Origin: Butyrivibrio sp.
GTDB lineage: Bacteria > Bacillota > Clostridia > Lachnospirales > Lachnospiraceae
Assembly (NCBI GenBank): GCA_016297265.1
Contig: JAEDHB010000001.1
Coordinates: forward strand, 264,105-328,104
DNA length: 64,000 bases
Reading direction: 5' to 3'
Both the position numbers and the translations under genes were made by a program. The notes beneath the pieces are model-generated. The model had not been told where the DNA came from. It worked only from the letters and a program-made list of their open reading frames with translations, and searched no databases. Of this stretch, positions 17,583 to 25,965 are shown one piece after another; position 1 is the first letter of the stretch, and every line of letters begins with the position of its first letter.

Positions 17583-18502
17583 GACATTTATTAAGTCCGC
17601 TTGATTTATCTACCGATGAATTGGACAAATTACTTGATTTAGCAACAGATATTGCGGCCGACCCTGACAAATATTCAGAGTGCTGTAATAAGAAAAAACT
17701 TGCAACTCTCTTCTATGAGCCAAGCACCAGAACAAGGCTGAGTTTTGAAGCGGCAATGCTTAATCTTGGCGGTTCCGTTCTCGGCTTTTCATCCGCCGAT
17801 TCCAGCTCGGCAGCCAAGGGAGAAAGCGTTGCAGATACAATTCGCGTAATTTCCTGTTATGCAGATATATGCGCCATGAGACATCCCAAAGAAGGTGCTC
17901 CTCTTGTGGCCTCATTACACTCTTCCATTCCGGTTATCAATGCCGGTGACGGAGGACATCAGCATCCAACACAGACTCTCACCGATTTGCTCACAATCCG
18001 TTCCCTCAAGGGCGGCTTTGACAATCTGACCATCGGTTTGTGCGGAGATCTCAAGTTCGGAAGAACAGTACATTCGCTTATCGAATCCTTATTACGATAT
18101 AACAATATCAAATTTGTATTAATCTCACCAAAAGAACTCCGGATTCCGGATTACATAAGAGAATCAATAATCAATGCAGGTAACCATGAATTTGTCGAAA
18201 TGGAAAGACTTGAGGATGCCATGCCCGAGCTTGACATTCTCTATATGACAAGGGTTCAGAAGGAACGTTTCTTCAGCGAAGAAGAATATCTTAGAATGAA
18301 GGGTTACTACATATTGGATAACGCCAAGATGGAATTAGCAAAAAAAGACATGATAGTCCTGCATCCGTTGCCAAGAGTCAACGAGATATCTGTAGAAGTG
18401 GATGAAGATGAACGTGCCTGCTATTTCAAACAGGCTCAATTCGGAGTTTATGTCAGAATGGCTCTTATTATGACATTGCTGGAGGTGGATGTACCATGTT
18501 GA
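17579..18502 (+). CDS. pyrB: Aspartate carbamoyltransferase, catalytic subunit
   Basis: Condenses carbamoyl phosphate and aspartate, first committed step of pyrimidine synthesis. The 307-residue protein has the carbamoyl-phosphate motif PSTRTRLSFE, the QHPTQTLTDLLTI motif, HPLPR near the C-terminus and normal length. GGAGG lies 6 bases before ATG 17579. It overlaps pyrI by 7 bases, so the catalytic and regulatory chains are translated together, as for the E. coli-type dodecamer. The rest of the pyr pathway is not in the window. Confidence 0.97.
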   Translation: MRHLLSPLDLSTDELDKLLDLATDIAADPDKYSECCNKKKLATLFYEPSTRTRLSFEAAMLNLGGSVLGFSSADSSSAAKGESVADTIRVISCYADICAMRHPKEGAPLVASLHSSIPVINAGDGGHQHPTQTLTDLLTIRSLKGGFDNLTIGLCGDLKFGRTVHSLIESLLRYNNIKFVLISPKELRIPDYIRESIINAGNHEFVEMERLEDAMPELDILYMTRVQKERFFSEEEYLRMKGYYILDNAKMELAKKDMIVLHPLPRVNEISVEVDEDERACYFKQAQFGVYVRMALIMTLLEVDVPC

Positions 18503-18915
18503 ATGTAGGAAAATTAGAGAACGGATTTGTTATCGACCATATCAAAGCAGGAAAAAGCATGGATATTTATAAATATCTTGGTCTCGGAAAGCTTGATTGC
18601 TGCGTGGCTATCATCAAGAATGCCAAAAGCAATAAGATGGGCAAAAAAGACATTATCAAAATAGACGGTGGTCTCGACCTTGTAGATTTGGATATTCTCG
18701 GATTTATCGACAACGAGATAACCATTAACATCATCAAAGACGGAATGATTATCGAGAAAAAAATACTGGACCTCCCTAATAAAGTTACCAATGTAATCAA
18801 ATGTAAGAACCCAAGATGCATTACACAGATTGAGCAGGAACTTGACCATGTTTTCCTCTTAACCGACAAAAAAGACCATATATACAGGTGCATGTACTGC
18901 GAATCCAAATATTAA
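18496..18915 (+). CDS. pyrI: Aspartate carbamoyltransferase, regulatory subunit
   Basis: Allosteric chain that binds nucleotides and, through zinc, the catalytic trimer. The 139-residue protein begins MLNVGKLENGFVIDHIKAGKSM, the effector-binding domain, and ends with a four-cysteine zinc domain (CKNPRC then CMYC). Presence of PyrI predicts feedback control of the enzyme by CTP/ATP. A terminator follows. Confidence 0.96.
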   Translation: MLNVGKLENGFVIDHIKAGKSMDIYKYLGLGKLDCCVAIIKNAKSNKMGKKDIIKIDGGLDLVDLDILGFIDNEITINIIKDGMIIEKKILDLPNKVTNVIKCKNPRCITQIEQELDHVFLLTDKKDHIYRCMYCESKY

Positions 18916-18938
18916 ATTTAAATTTAATAAACATAAAC

Positions 18939-19000
18939 AAGCTGTAAAAATTTCTAAAACCGGCTTCCCGGGGCAGAAGTCTTTACAGCTTATTATTTTA
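18939..19000 (+). terminator. pyrBI terminator-like hairpin
   Basis: AAGCTGTAAA (18939-18948) pairs with TTTACAGCTT (18982-18991) around a 33-base GC-containing loop, followed by ATTATTTTA. The U-run is interrupted, so strength is uncertain. Confidence 0.65.
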
Positions 19001-19001
19001 C

Positions 19002-19022
19002 GGGATTCGCATTGCGAATCCC
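19002..19022. terminator. Perfect 9-bp palindromic hairpin between pyrI and the GH3 gene
   Basis: GGGATTCGC and GCGAATCCC are separated by ATT. It sits between the ends of two convergent genes, 13 bases from the GH3 stop. It lacks a real U-tract on either strand, so terminator function is only likely by position. Confidence 0.5.
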
Positions 19023-19035
19023 ACTGTTGTCACTA

Positions 19036-21315
19036 TTATAGTTGATTAATTGTATCCACAAATTCCTGCAGGCTCTTAAGCGTGATGCCCTGCGATGCAA
19101 AACTGAGGATTGAATGAACCGGCATAAACTCAAATACGGCTTCATTCATCTCCTGTGAGATTGCCTCTGCAGAAGCCTCACCCTGAGTTCCCAATGCGCC
19201 CGCATAGTATGCTTCACGGTACTTTAACGCATAAGGCTTTGCTTTCGGATTCTTCATAATGTCTCCAAAGGTGGAATCCAGCGTATATCTGATTGGAAGT
19301 TCAACCGTAGAGTTTACCTCAACCATTTCTGAAAGCAGGATTTCATTCACAGATTTTCCGATCATTATTTTGAAAAGTCCGCTCTCCACATACCAGTCGC
19401 CGATTTGCGTCTCATAATACGCAAAATCCCTCTTGGAAAGCTCAAATTCCACTGTTTTTGTTTCTCCGGTTTCAAGGTATATTTTATCAAATTTGCGCAA
19501 TTCCTTGACAGGTCTTAATTTGGTGCTTTCACAGTCGCCCACATAGAGCTGAACAACTTCTTTTCCGGCCATACTGCCGACATTTGTGACATCCACCTTA
19601 ACACTGAGCGTCATGGTGTCGTCAAGCACCTTTTTGTCCACGATAAGATTTGAATATTCAAATTCCGTATATGACAGGCCATGTCCAAACGGAAATCTTA
19701 CCGGCATCTTCTTTTTATCGTAATATCTGTAACCGACAAAGATTCCTTCTGCAAAATCAACGCTGTCACCCTGTCCAAATCCTGTAAGATATGCAGGATT
19801 GTCCTCCAGCTTATACGGAATAGTTTCCGCAAGTCTTGCACTCGGATTCACCAGTCCGTACAAAATCCTGCACTGTGCTCTTCCCACTGCCTCTCCGCCA
19901 AGATATGATTCGATAATTCCGTCAACAGAGTCTGCCCATGGCATTTCCACCGGCGAACCATTGTGAAGAACCACAACTACCTTTTTACATACCTTACATA
20001 CTTCTTCGATAAGATGGTTCTGGCAGTTTGGCATACGCATATGCACTCTGTCAAATCCTTCTGATTCAAATGCATCCGGCAGACCTGCAAAAATGACGGC
20101 AACCTCCGATTTTGCAGCAAGTGCTACAGCTTCTTTTTCAAGGTTTTCATCGATGACATCGGCAACATCATCATATCCCTGCGCATATTCAATGCCTTTG
20201 ATTCCCAATTCCTGTGCCGCATCCAATGCAGATGTAACCTTTATGCAATTTATATGTGAACTGCCGCCACCCTGAAAACGAGGTTTTTGGGCATATTTTC
20301 CGATAAATGCCACCCCTGTCCCCTCCGAAAGCGGAAGTATCCTGTTATCATTTTTCAGAAGTACAATGGTCTCCTCCGCAATCTGACCTGAGACATCATG
20401 GTCTGCATCAAAATTAACCTGAATATTATTGTTACGGTTTTCCTGATATCTGTACACAATACCAAGAATTCTTGTCACTGCGAGGTCCACTGTTTCCTCC
20501 GGCAGTTCGCCATTCTTGACTGCTTCAATAATGACATTGGTCCTTTCAGTGCCCGACTCAGGCATTTCCAGATCAAGGCCGGCCTTAAGACTTGCAACAC
20601 GATCAGCCACTGCGCCCCAGTCACTCATTACAAAACCGTCAAAGTTCCATTTATTGCGGAGAGTTTCCGTTAGCAGACTGTAATTTTCTCCGACATATCC
20701 GCCGTTAACCTTATTGTATGAACTCATTACAGTCCATGGTTTTGCATTAATAACGGCATTTCTGAATGCCTCAAGATATATCTCATTGAGCGCCTGTTCA
20801 CCGATTTTTTCGTCAACGCTCATTCGTCTTGTCTCCTGACAGTTTGCCGCAAAATGCTTTATACTTGTTCCGACATTCTCACTCTGCACACCCTTGATAA
20901 ATGCTGTGGCAATCTCCGATGCCACATAAGGGTCCTCCGAATAGTACTCAAAATTTCTTCCGCAAAGAGGAGAACGCTTTATATTAACTGCGGGGCCGAG
21001 AATCACACCCACATTTTCTGACTGACATTCAAGTCCAATGGTCTGTCCCATCCTGTACATAAGATTTCTGTTGAAAGATGTTGCGGCGGCGCAGCCTGCC
21101 GGAAAACATACAGCTTTAATACTGTCATTGATTCCCAGATTATCGCCTGCAGTATTCTGTTTGCGGAGTCCGTGAGGACCGTCCGAAACCATCATTTCGG
21201 GTACATCCAGCCTGTCCACCTTTTTGGTATGCCAGAATTCTCGCCCGGAACAAAGCGCAGCCTTCTCTTCAATTGTCATCTGTGCCACAATTTTTTTGAT
21301 ATCATTGATAGTCAT
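19036..21315 (-). CDS. Glycoside hydrolase family 3, beta-glucosidase-like
   Basis: A 759-residue cytosolic enzyme (no signal peptide) that should release sugars from the non-reducing end of beta-glycosides. Order: GH3 N-terminal barrel with KHFAAN and the nucleophile motif VMSDWGA, then the alpha/beta C-terminal domain (FAGLPDAFESEGFDR, with the likely acid/base Glu) and the fibronectin III-like domain (VVQLYVGD). The open frame extends to 21405, but those 30 codons run into the end of RNase P RNA; ATG 21315 has GGAGG 5-6 bases upstream and begins the homologous part MTINDIKKIVAQMT. Sugar specificity is not readable. No transporter or regulator is adjacent. Confidence 0.93.
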   Translation of the reverse strand: MTINDIKKIVAQMTIEEKAALCSGREFWHTKKVDRLDVPEMMVSDGPHGLRKQNTAGDNLGINDSIKAVCFPAGCAAATSFNRNLMYRMGQTIGLECQSENVGVILGPAVNIKRSPLCGRNFEYYSEDPYVASEIATAFIKGVQSENVGTSIKHFAANCQETRRMSVDEKIGEQALNEIYLEAFRNAVINAKPWTVMSSYNKVNGGYVGENYSLLTETLRNKWNFDGFVMSDWGAVADRVASLKAGLDLEMPESGTERTNVIIEAVKNGELPEETVDLAVTRILGIVYRYQENRNNNIQVNFDADHDVSGQIAEETIVLLKNDNRILPLSEGTGVAFIGKYAQKPRFQGGGSSHINCIKVTSALDAAQELGIKGIEYAQGYDDVADVIDENLEKEAVALAAKSEVAVIFAGLPDAFESEGFDRVHMRMPNCQNHLIEEVCKVCKKVVVVLHNGSPVEMPWADSVDGIIESYLGGEAVGRAQCRILYGLVNPSARLAETIPYKLEDNPAYLTGFGQGDSVDFAEGIFVGYRYYDKKKMPVRFPFGHGLSYTEFEYSNLIVDKKVLDDTMTLSVKVDVTNVGSMAGKEVVQLYVGDCESTKLRPVKELRKFDKIYLETGETKTVEFELSKRDFAYYETQIGDWYVESGLFKIMIGKSVNEILLSEMVEVNSTVELPIRYTLDSTFGDIMKNPKAKPYALKYREAYYAGALGTQGEASAEAISQEMNEAVFEFMPVHSILSFASQGITLKSLQEFVDTINQL

Positions 21316-21361
21316 ATCATCCTCCACAGTATATATTTTTCCCAATCCCACATACATATAA

Positions 21362-21703
21362 AAAACGAGTGAACCTGTAAGCCGGGTTATGTCTTGAATG
21401 GTCATCTATCTAGTCCTGCCGTTACCGGCAGGCTCAAGCAACCTACCTGAAGCTGGCGGGCCACGTAATCGCTTCGTTTTGGTCTTGCTTCGGATGGGGT
21501 TTACATATGCCTCCCGTGTTACCACGGAAGCGGTAGTCTCTTACACTGCCCTTCCACCCTTACCGGCCTAAGCCGGCGGTATATTTCTGTTGCACTGGCC
21601 TTGGAGTCACCTCCACCGGACGTTATCCGGCATCCTGCCCTATGAAGCCCGGACTTTCCTCACCTCTGATATCAGAGCCGCGACCATCCGGTTCACTCGA
21701 ATT
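21362..21703 (-). ncRNA. rnpB: RNase P RNA, bacterial class A
   Basis: Ribozyme that cleaves tRNA 5' leaders. On the minus strand the P1 helix is CGAGTGAACC (21699-21690) with GGTTCACTCG (21375-21366), followed by a T-run that ends the transcript. The universally conserved 5' segment GAGGAAAGTCCGGGCT and GGGCAGGATG follow, then GGTGGAGGTGACTCCAAGGC, AAGGGTGGAAGGGCAG, GTAAACCCCAT and the 3' AGATAGATGACC-x-ATAACCCGGCTTACAG. The 5' end is only a few bases after the nucleoside kinase stop and no clear promoter is visible, so it may be processed from a longer transcript. Confidence 0.97.
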
Positions 21704-21709
21704 TATCAT

Positions 21710-23326
21710 TTAAACATTAAAACAGCTTCCGCCCACAAATTCTCTGACAATGGAATTCTTTGGCAGATCTTCGCTGCTGATTCCCAGAAAATAATCCAAG
21801 AACTTGAGAAGCCTCTTTGCTTCCGAATATTCAGGATCCTCAGGTTTGATTCCAAACAGTAGTGGTTCCGCATACTGTTTTATTACAGCCAGCTCGTATA
21901 TCAGCGCTGAATTAAACATTGCATCTGCTTCTTCCTGGAATGGGAAAATATATTTTTCTTCGCCCTTTCTCACTGAATACCACATTGAAATCGTTTTCTT
22001 AGCCGACGTCCCCCTTGTTCTTGCATCTCTTACCATTCTTCTGAGAAGGCGTCCGTCAGTTGTAGGAATCCTGTTATGCTCATCAATGCTAAGCTGCGTT
22101 AAAGCACTCAGATATATTTTGAATTTACTTTCTTTCGGAAGTGTATAGGATAATTTGTCATTGAGGCCGTGAATACCCTCGATGACAAGAATATCATTCT
22201 CACCCAGAGTCATATAATTTCCATTATATTCTCTTCTTCCCAGCTTGAAATTGAAGCTTGGGATTTCAACTGTTTTTCCATTGAGCAGATCCGTCATATC
22301 CTTGTTGAACTGCTCAACATCAAGCGCCTCCAGACATTCAAAATTGTAATTGCCAAATTCATCCTTCGGAGTATCCTCCCTGTTGACAAAATAATTGTCC
22401 AGTGAAAGCTGATGAGGTTTAAGCCCCTGTGCCCTTAACTGGATAGCCAGTCTGAAGGAGGTGGTAGTCTTTCCTGATGAGGAAGGACCTGCCATCATTA
22501 CAAATTTCTTGCTTCTGTCATTTGCTATCTGTGAAGCAATATCAGCCAGTTTTTTCTCCTGAAGGGCTTCCTGAACAAGAATAAGCTCGTTGATACCTCC
22601 GGATGTTATAACCTCATTCAAATCTCCAACCGTCTCAACGCCGAGTATTTCACTCCATTTTGAGGAATCCTTAAGCACATTGAATATCTTGTGCTGCGGC
22701 TTGAATTCAGGGACCACATCCGGCTCTGCCGTCGAAGGGAACTGAATAGCAAACCCCTCATCATAGGCATACAAATCAAAATATTTAATATATCCCGTTG
22801 TAGGAGTCATATAACCATAATAATAATCCTCATACCCGTCCAGCATATATACATTTACTTCGCTGCCGATTCTGTATCTGAAAAGTTTTTCCTTATCGTG
22901 CATTCCATGCCTTGCAAACTGGGCAATGGCATCATCCACTTTCATTTTTTTCTTGTTAATCGGCATATTCGCATCAACAATTTCCATCATACGCTCTTTG
23001 AGAATTTTGAGGAACATATCATTGATTTCCACATCGCCTTTGATTGTGCAATAATATCCCTTGCTAAGGGAAAATTCCACCTTGACTCTCTCAAGGCTTT
23101 CCCGTGGAATAACGTCATAAAGTGCCTTAAGCATAATGAGCGTTGCACTTCTCTTGTAGGTCAGCATTCCGTCCGCATCCGCAGTTGTGATAAATTCCAC
23201 CTTGGTGCCTTCCTCAACCTCGCCTGTAAGTTCCCTCAGTTTGTTCCCCACCTTTGCAAGAACAATCTGGTATTTATATTCAGCCTGACTTTCTTTTGCA
23301 AGCTGTTCCAACGATATTTTTCCCAT
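21710..23326 (-). CDS. Nucleoside (uridine kinase-like) kinase with ThrRS-like N-terminal region
   Basis: A 538-residue protein. The N-terminal half resembles the TGS and second additional (SAD) domains of threonyl-tRNA synthetase; the C-terminal half (from about 285) is a uridine kinase/phosphoribulokinase P-loop domain with GPSSSGKTTTSFRL, LDNYFVNR and VIEGIHGLN. This fusion is widespread in Firmicutes and usually annotated nucleoside kinase; the actual substrate is uncertain. A TTG opens the frame at 23344, but ATG 23326 with AAGGGAG 9 bases upstream is preferred. It sits between nif3 (32-base gap) and rnpB. Confidence 0.88.
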   Translation of the reverse strand: MGKISLEQLAKESQAEYKYQIVLAKVGNKLRELTGEVEEGTKVEFITTADADGMLTYKRSATLIMLKALYDVIPRESLERVKVEFSLSKGYYCTIKGDVEINDMFLKILKERMMEIVDANMPINKKKMKVDDAIAQFARHGMHDKEKLFRYRIGSEVNVYMLDGYEDYYYGYMTPTTGYIKYFDLYAYDEGFAIQFPSTAEPDVVPEFKPQHKIFNVLKDSSKWSEILGVETVGDLNEVITSGGINELILVQEALQEKKLADIASQIANDRSKKFVMMAGPSSSGKTTTSFRLAIQLRAQGLKPHQLSLDNYFVNREDTPKDEFGNYNFECLEALDVEQFNKDMTDLLNGKTVEIPSFNFKLGRREYNGNYMTLGENDILVIEGIHGLNDKLSYTLPKESKFKIYLSALTQLSIDEHNRIPTTDGRLLRRMVRDARTRGTSAKKTISMWYSVRKGEEKYIFPFQEEADAMFNSALIYELAVIKQYAEPLLFGIKPEDPEYSEAKRLLKFLDYFLGISSEDLPKNSIVREFVGGSCFNV

Positions 23327-23358
23327 AAGCAAAGCTCCCTTCAAAAATTAATTCTTGA

Positions 23359-24129
23359 TTAAATATATTGTTGCGGATTAAAAACAGGCATTGTAACCAC
23401 TTCAATCCCGCTAAGATTACTCTCCAGGTAATCCTTAAGTACATTGATAAAAATATGTTCCACTCCGTAATGTCCCGCATCAATAACATTGATACCCATT
23501 GCCACTCCATCAATACCAAAATGATAGGATACATCACCTGTGACAATGGCCTTGGCTCCTTTTTGGAAAGCAAGTTCTATTTCCTCCTTGCCCGAGCCCG
23601 GCATAACGGCAACCCTCGTAACCCTGTCATCCGCATTCCCGAAAAGTACCACTTTCTCAAGTCCGAATTTTCTTTTTACCAATTCACACAATTCACGCAC
23701 CGACATCTCGTGAGGCAGATTTCCTATGCTTCCAAATCCGTAATCCGTATCCGTTATTTCCAGAGTCTCCGTATCGGTCAGTCCGATTCTGTCCGCCGCA
23801 GCTCCACCCATATGCGAACAGTCAAAATTTGTATGCATGCAATATACAGAAATGTTTGCAGACATAAGCGCCATACTTCTTTTACCCAGAAAAGAATCCG
23901 AATTAAGTTTTTTTACATTTCTAAAGAAAAAAGGATGATGGGATATTATCAAATCCACATTTTGTGATATGGCAGTCTCCACCGCTTTGTCATCCACATC
24001 CACCGTTATGAGGATTTTTTTTACCTCCGCATCGTAATCGCCGATATGCAGACCCACATTGTCCCAGGTGCAGGCGAGCTGAGGCGATGAAAACTTTTCA
24101 AGTTCCGTTACCAAATCTCTAATTATCAT
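23359..24129 (-). CDS. NIF3/DUF34 family dinuclear metal protein
   Basis: A 256-residue protein of the NIF3 family, toroidal hexamers with two metals per subunit; biochemical role is debated (GTP cyclohydrolase I-like activity has been proposed for some). Motifs seen are LIISHHPFFF, HTNFD and the C-terminal VIDAGHYGVEHIFI with metal-binding His and Glu. It overlaps the trmK stop by 11 bases. The trmK-nif3 pairing after rpoD is a conserved Firmicutes arrangement. Confidence 0.9.
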   Translation of the reverse strand: MIIRDLVTELEKFSSPQLACTWDNVGLHIGDYDAEVKKILITVDVDDKAVETAISQNVDLIISHHPFFFRNVKKLNSDSFLGKRSMALMSANISVYCMHTNFDCSHMGGAAADRIGLTDTETLEITDTDYGFGSIGNLPHEMSVRELCELVKRKFGLEKVVLFGNADDRVTRVAVMPGSGKEEIELAFQKGAKAIVTGDVSYHFGIDGVAMGINVIDAGHYGVEHIFINVLKDYLESNLSGIEVVTMPVFNPQQYI

Positions 24130-24811
24130 ATGCCGACAATCCCTCGCTTATCATATTTATCCGTTTCGTCACTTCCGCATATCTTGCTGAATCCGTCCGG
24201 CCGGTCATTATCAGTGCAGTCATAATTCTGTCACAAAGTTCCTTCTCCCTTAGAAGAAAAGACTTCATAACCATATCCCTGCGTTCAATCAGATATTTGC
24301 CGAATTCCAACTCTGACTCTGAATAATCCGGGCTCTTTCCGTTTCTGACTTCCATAATAAAATAGAATTTACCGTCCTCCGCAACCATTGTCTCATTTTC
24401 AATGAAGAAGCCCTCATCAATAAGAAAAGAACGGGTCTTGTCAACCTCCGACTGCGGTGAAAGAATCAGTTTTTCAGCGGAATGTGCAATATTAATTCCT
24501 GATTTAATAATCGAATTTATAAGTGGTCCGCCCATACCTGCAATGATTATGCATTGTGCTTCGCCCTCCTTCATCATTTCGAGGCCATTTGAAAGTCTGG
24601 CAGACACAATATGTGACACATTGTTTTCAACAATATTATTTATTGCTTTTTGTAGCGGTCCCTTGTTGATATCCATAGCAATTATGTGCGGAGAACGTCC
24701 CTTATGTGCAAGATATATAGGAACATATCCATGGTCCGTTCCAATATCAGCAACGGTCATACCCTCCGGTACAAGCTCTGCTACGGTCTGTAATCTTTTT
24801 GATATCTTCAT
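24119..24811 (-). CDS. trmK: tRNA (adenine(22)-N(1))-methyltransferase
   Basis: Methylates N1 of A22 in tRNA using S-adenosylmethionine. The 230-residue protein begins KISKRLQTVAELVPEG and has the SAM motif VADIGTDHGYVPIYL, the acidic loop AMDINKGPL and the family motif IIIAGMGGPLI. Length and position between rpoD and nif3 match B. subtilis trmK. Its ATG overlaps the last base of rpoD. Confidence 0.95.
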   Translation of the reverse strand: MKISKRLQTVAELVPEGMTVADIGTDHGYVPIYLAHKGRSPHIIAMDINKGPLQKAINNIVENNVSHIVSARLSNGLEMMKEGEAQCIIIAGMGGPLINSIIKSGINIAHSAEKLILSPQSEVDKTRSFLIDEGFFIENETMVAEDGKFYFIMEVRNGKSPDYSESELEFGKYLIERRDMVMKSFLLREKELCDRIMTALIMTGRTDSARYAEVTKRINMISEGLSAYDN

Positions 24812-25965
24812 TAATCCAGATAATCCCTGAGAATGCGGCTTCTGCTTGGATGTCTGAGTTTTCTGAGTGCCTTAGCCTCAATCTGTCTGATACGTTCACG
24901 AGTTACATTGAATTCCTTGCCGACCTCTTCGAGAGTTCTTGACTTTCCGTCCTCAAGACCAAATCTGAGTTTGAGAACCTTCTGCTCCCTGTCGGTAAGT
25001 GTTGAAAGAACCTTTGAAAGCTGTTCTTTTAACAGGGTAAACGCAGCAGCATCAGCAGGTACGGGAACCTGCTCATCCTGAATGAAATCTCCAAGATGGC
25101 TGTCCTCTTCCTCACCGATAGGAGTTTCAAGGGAAACAGGTTCCTGTGAGATTTTGAGGATTTCTCTTACTCTCTCGACAGGCATGTCCATCTCTTCGGA
25201 AATCTCCTGTGGTGATGGTTCGCGTCCCAACTCCTGAAGAAGCTGTCTCGACACTCTGATAAGCTTATTGATGGTTTCAACCATATGCACCGGAATTCTG
25301 ATGGTTCTCGCCTGATCAGCAATGGCTCTTGTGATAGCCTGTCTTATCCACCAGGTTGCATATGTTGAAAATTTGTAACCCTTTCTGTAATCGAATTTTT
25401 CAACTGCCTTAATCAGGCCGAGATTACCTTCCTGAATAAGATCAAGGAAAAGCATTCCTCTTCCAACATATCTCTTTGCTATACTTACAACCAGACGCAG
25501 ATTGGCTTCGGCAAGTTTCTTTTTAGCCGCTTCATCACCCAGTTCCATTCTTTTTGCAAGTTCAATTTCTTCCTCTGCAGAAAGGAGCTGTACCTTACCG
25601 ATTTCCTTAAGGTACATTCTTACAGGGTCCTCAATGCTCACGCCGTCAGGAACGGAGAGGTCGATATTTTCCATATCAATTTCTTCTTCCTCATCAATAA
25701 TAATGTCCTCATCCGGCTCATCATCAACATCCACGTCATTGGTTTTCAATGTATCAATATTGTTTGCTTCAAGGAACTCCAACACTTTTTCCATTTTGTC
25801 CGCATCAAGCTCCATATCTGCAAAATGCTCCGTTATCTCCTGATATTCAAGAACATTTTTCTTTTTCTTGGCGATTTCCAGGAGTTCCTTAAGTTTCTCA
25901 GTAAATTTTTCTTGCAATTGCATTTCGTCCATTATCAAATGCCCATCCTTCCATTCTTGTGTCAT
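24811..25965 (-). CDS. rpoD: Primary RNA polymerase sigma factor (sigma-A)
   Basis: Housekeeping sigma factor, 384 residues. Region 1.1 (about 15-80) is followed by an acidic linker (DVDDEPDEDIIIDEEEEIDMEN), region 1.2 DPVRMYLKEIG, region 2 NLRLVVSIAKRYVGRGM..DLIQEGNLGL with the -10 reading helix ATWWIRQAITRAI, region 3 and region 4 with FNVTRERIRQIEAKAL for -35 recognition. ATG 25965 is chosen over internal ATGs because GAGG precedes it and it overlaps the dnaG stop as ATGA. Promoters in the window fit the TTGACA-17-TATAAT specificity expected of this factor. Confidence 0.98.
   Translation of the reverse strand: MTQEWKDGHLIMDEMQLQEKFTEKLKELLEIAKKKKNVLEYQEITEHFADMELDADKMEKVLEFLEANNIDTLKTNDVDVDDEPDEDIIIDEEEEIDMENIDLSVPDGVSIEDPVRMYLKEIGKVQLLSAEEEIELAKRMELGDEAAKKKLAEANLRLVVSIAKRYVGRGMLFLDLIQEGNLGLIKAVEKFDYRKGYKFSTYATWWIRQAITRAIADQARTIRIPVHMVETINKLIRVSRQLLQELGREPSPQEISEEMDMPVERVREILKISQEPVSLETPIGEEEDSHLGDFIQDEQVPVPADAAAFTLLKEQLSKVLSTLTDREQKVLKLRFGLEDGKSRTLEEVGKEFNVTRERIRQIEAKALRKLRHPSRSRILRDYLD

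Noticed and set aside
21316..21405. N-terminal extension of the GH3 frame (30 codons)
   Set aside because: The extension runs into the 3' end of RNase P RNA and has no homology; ATG 21315 has a good ribosome site.
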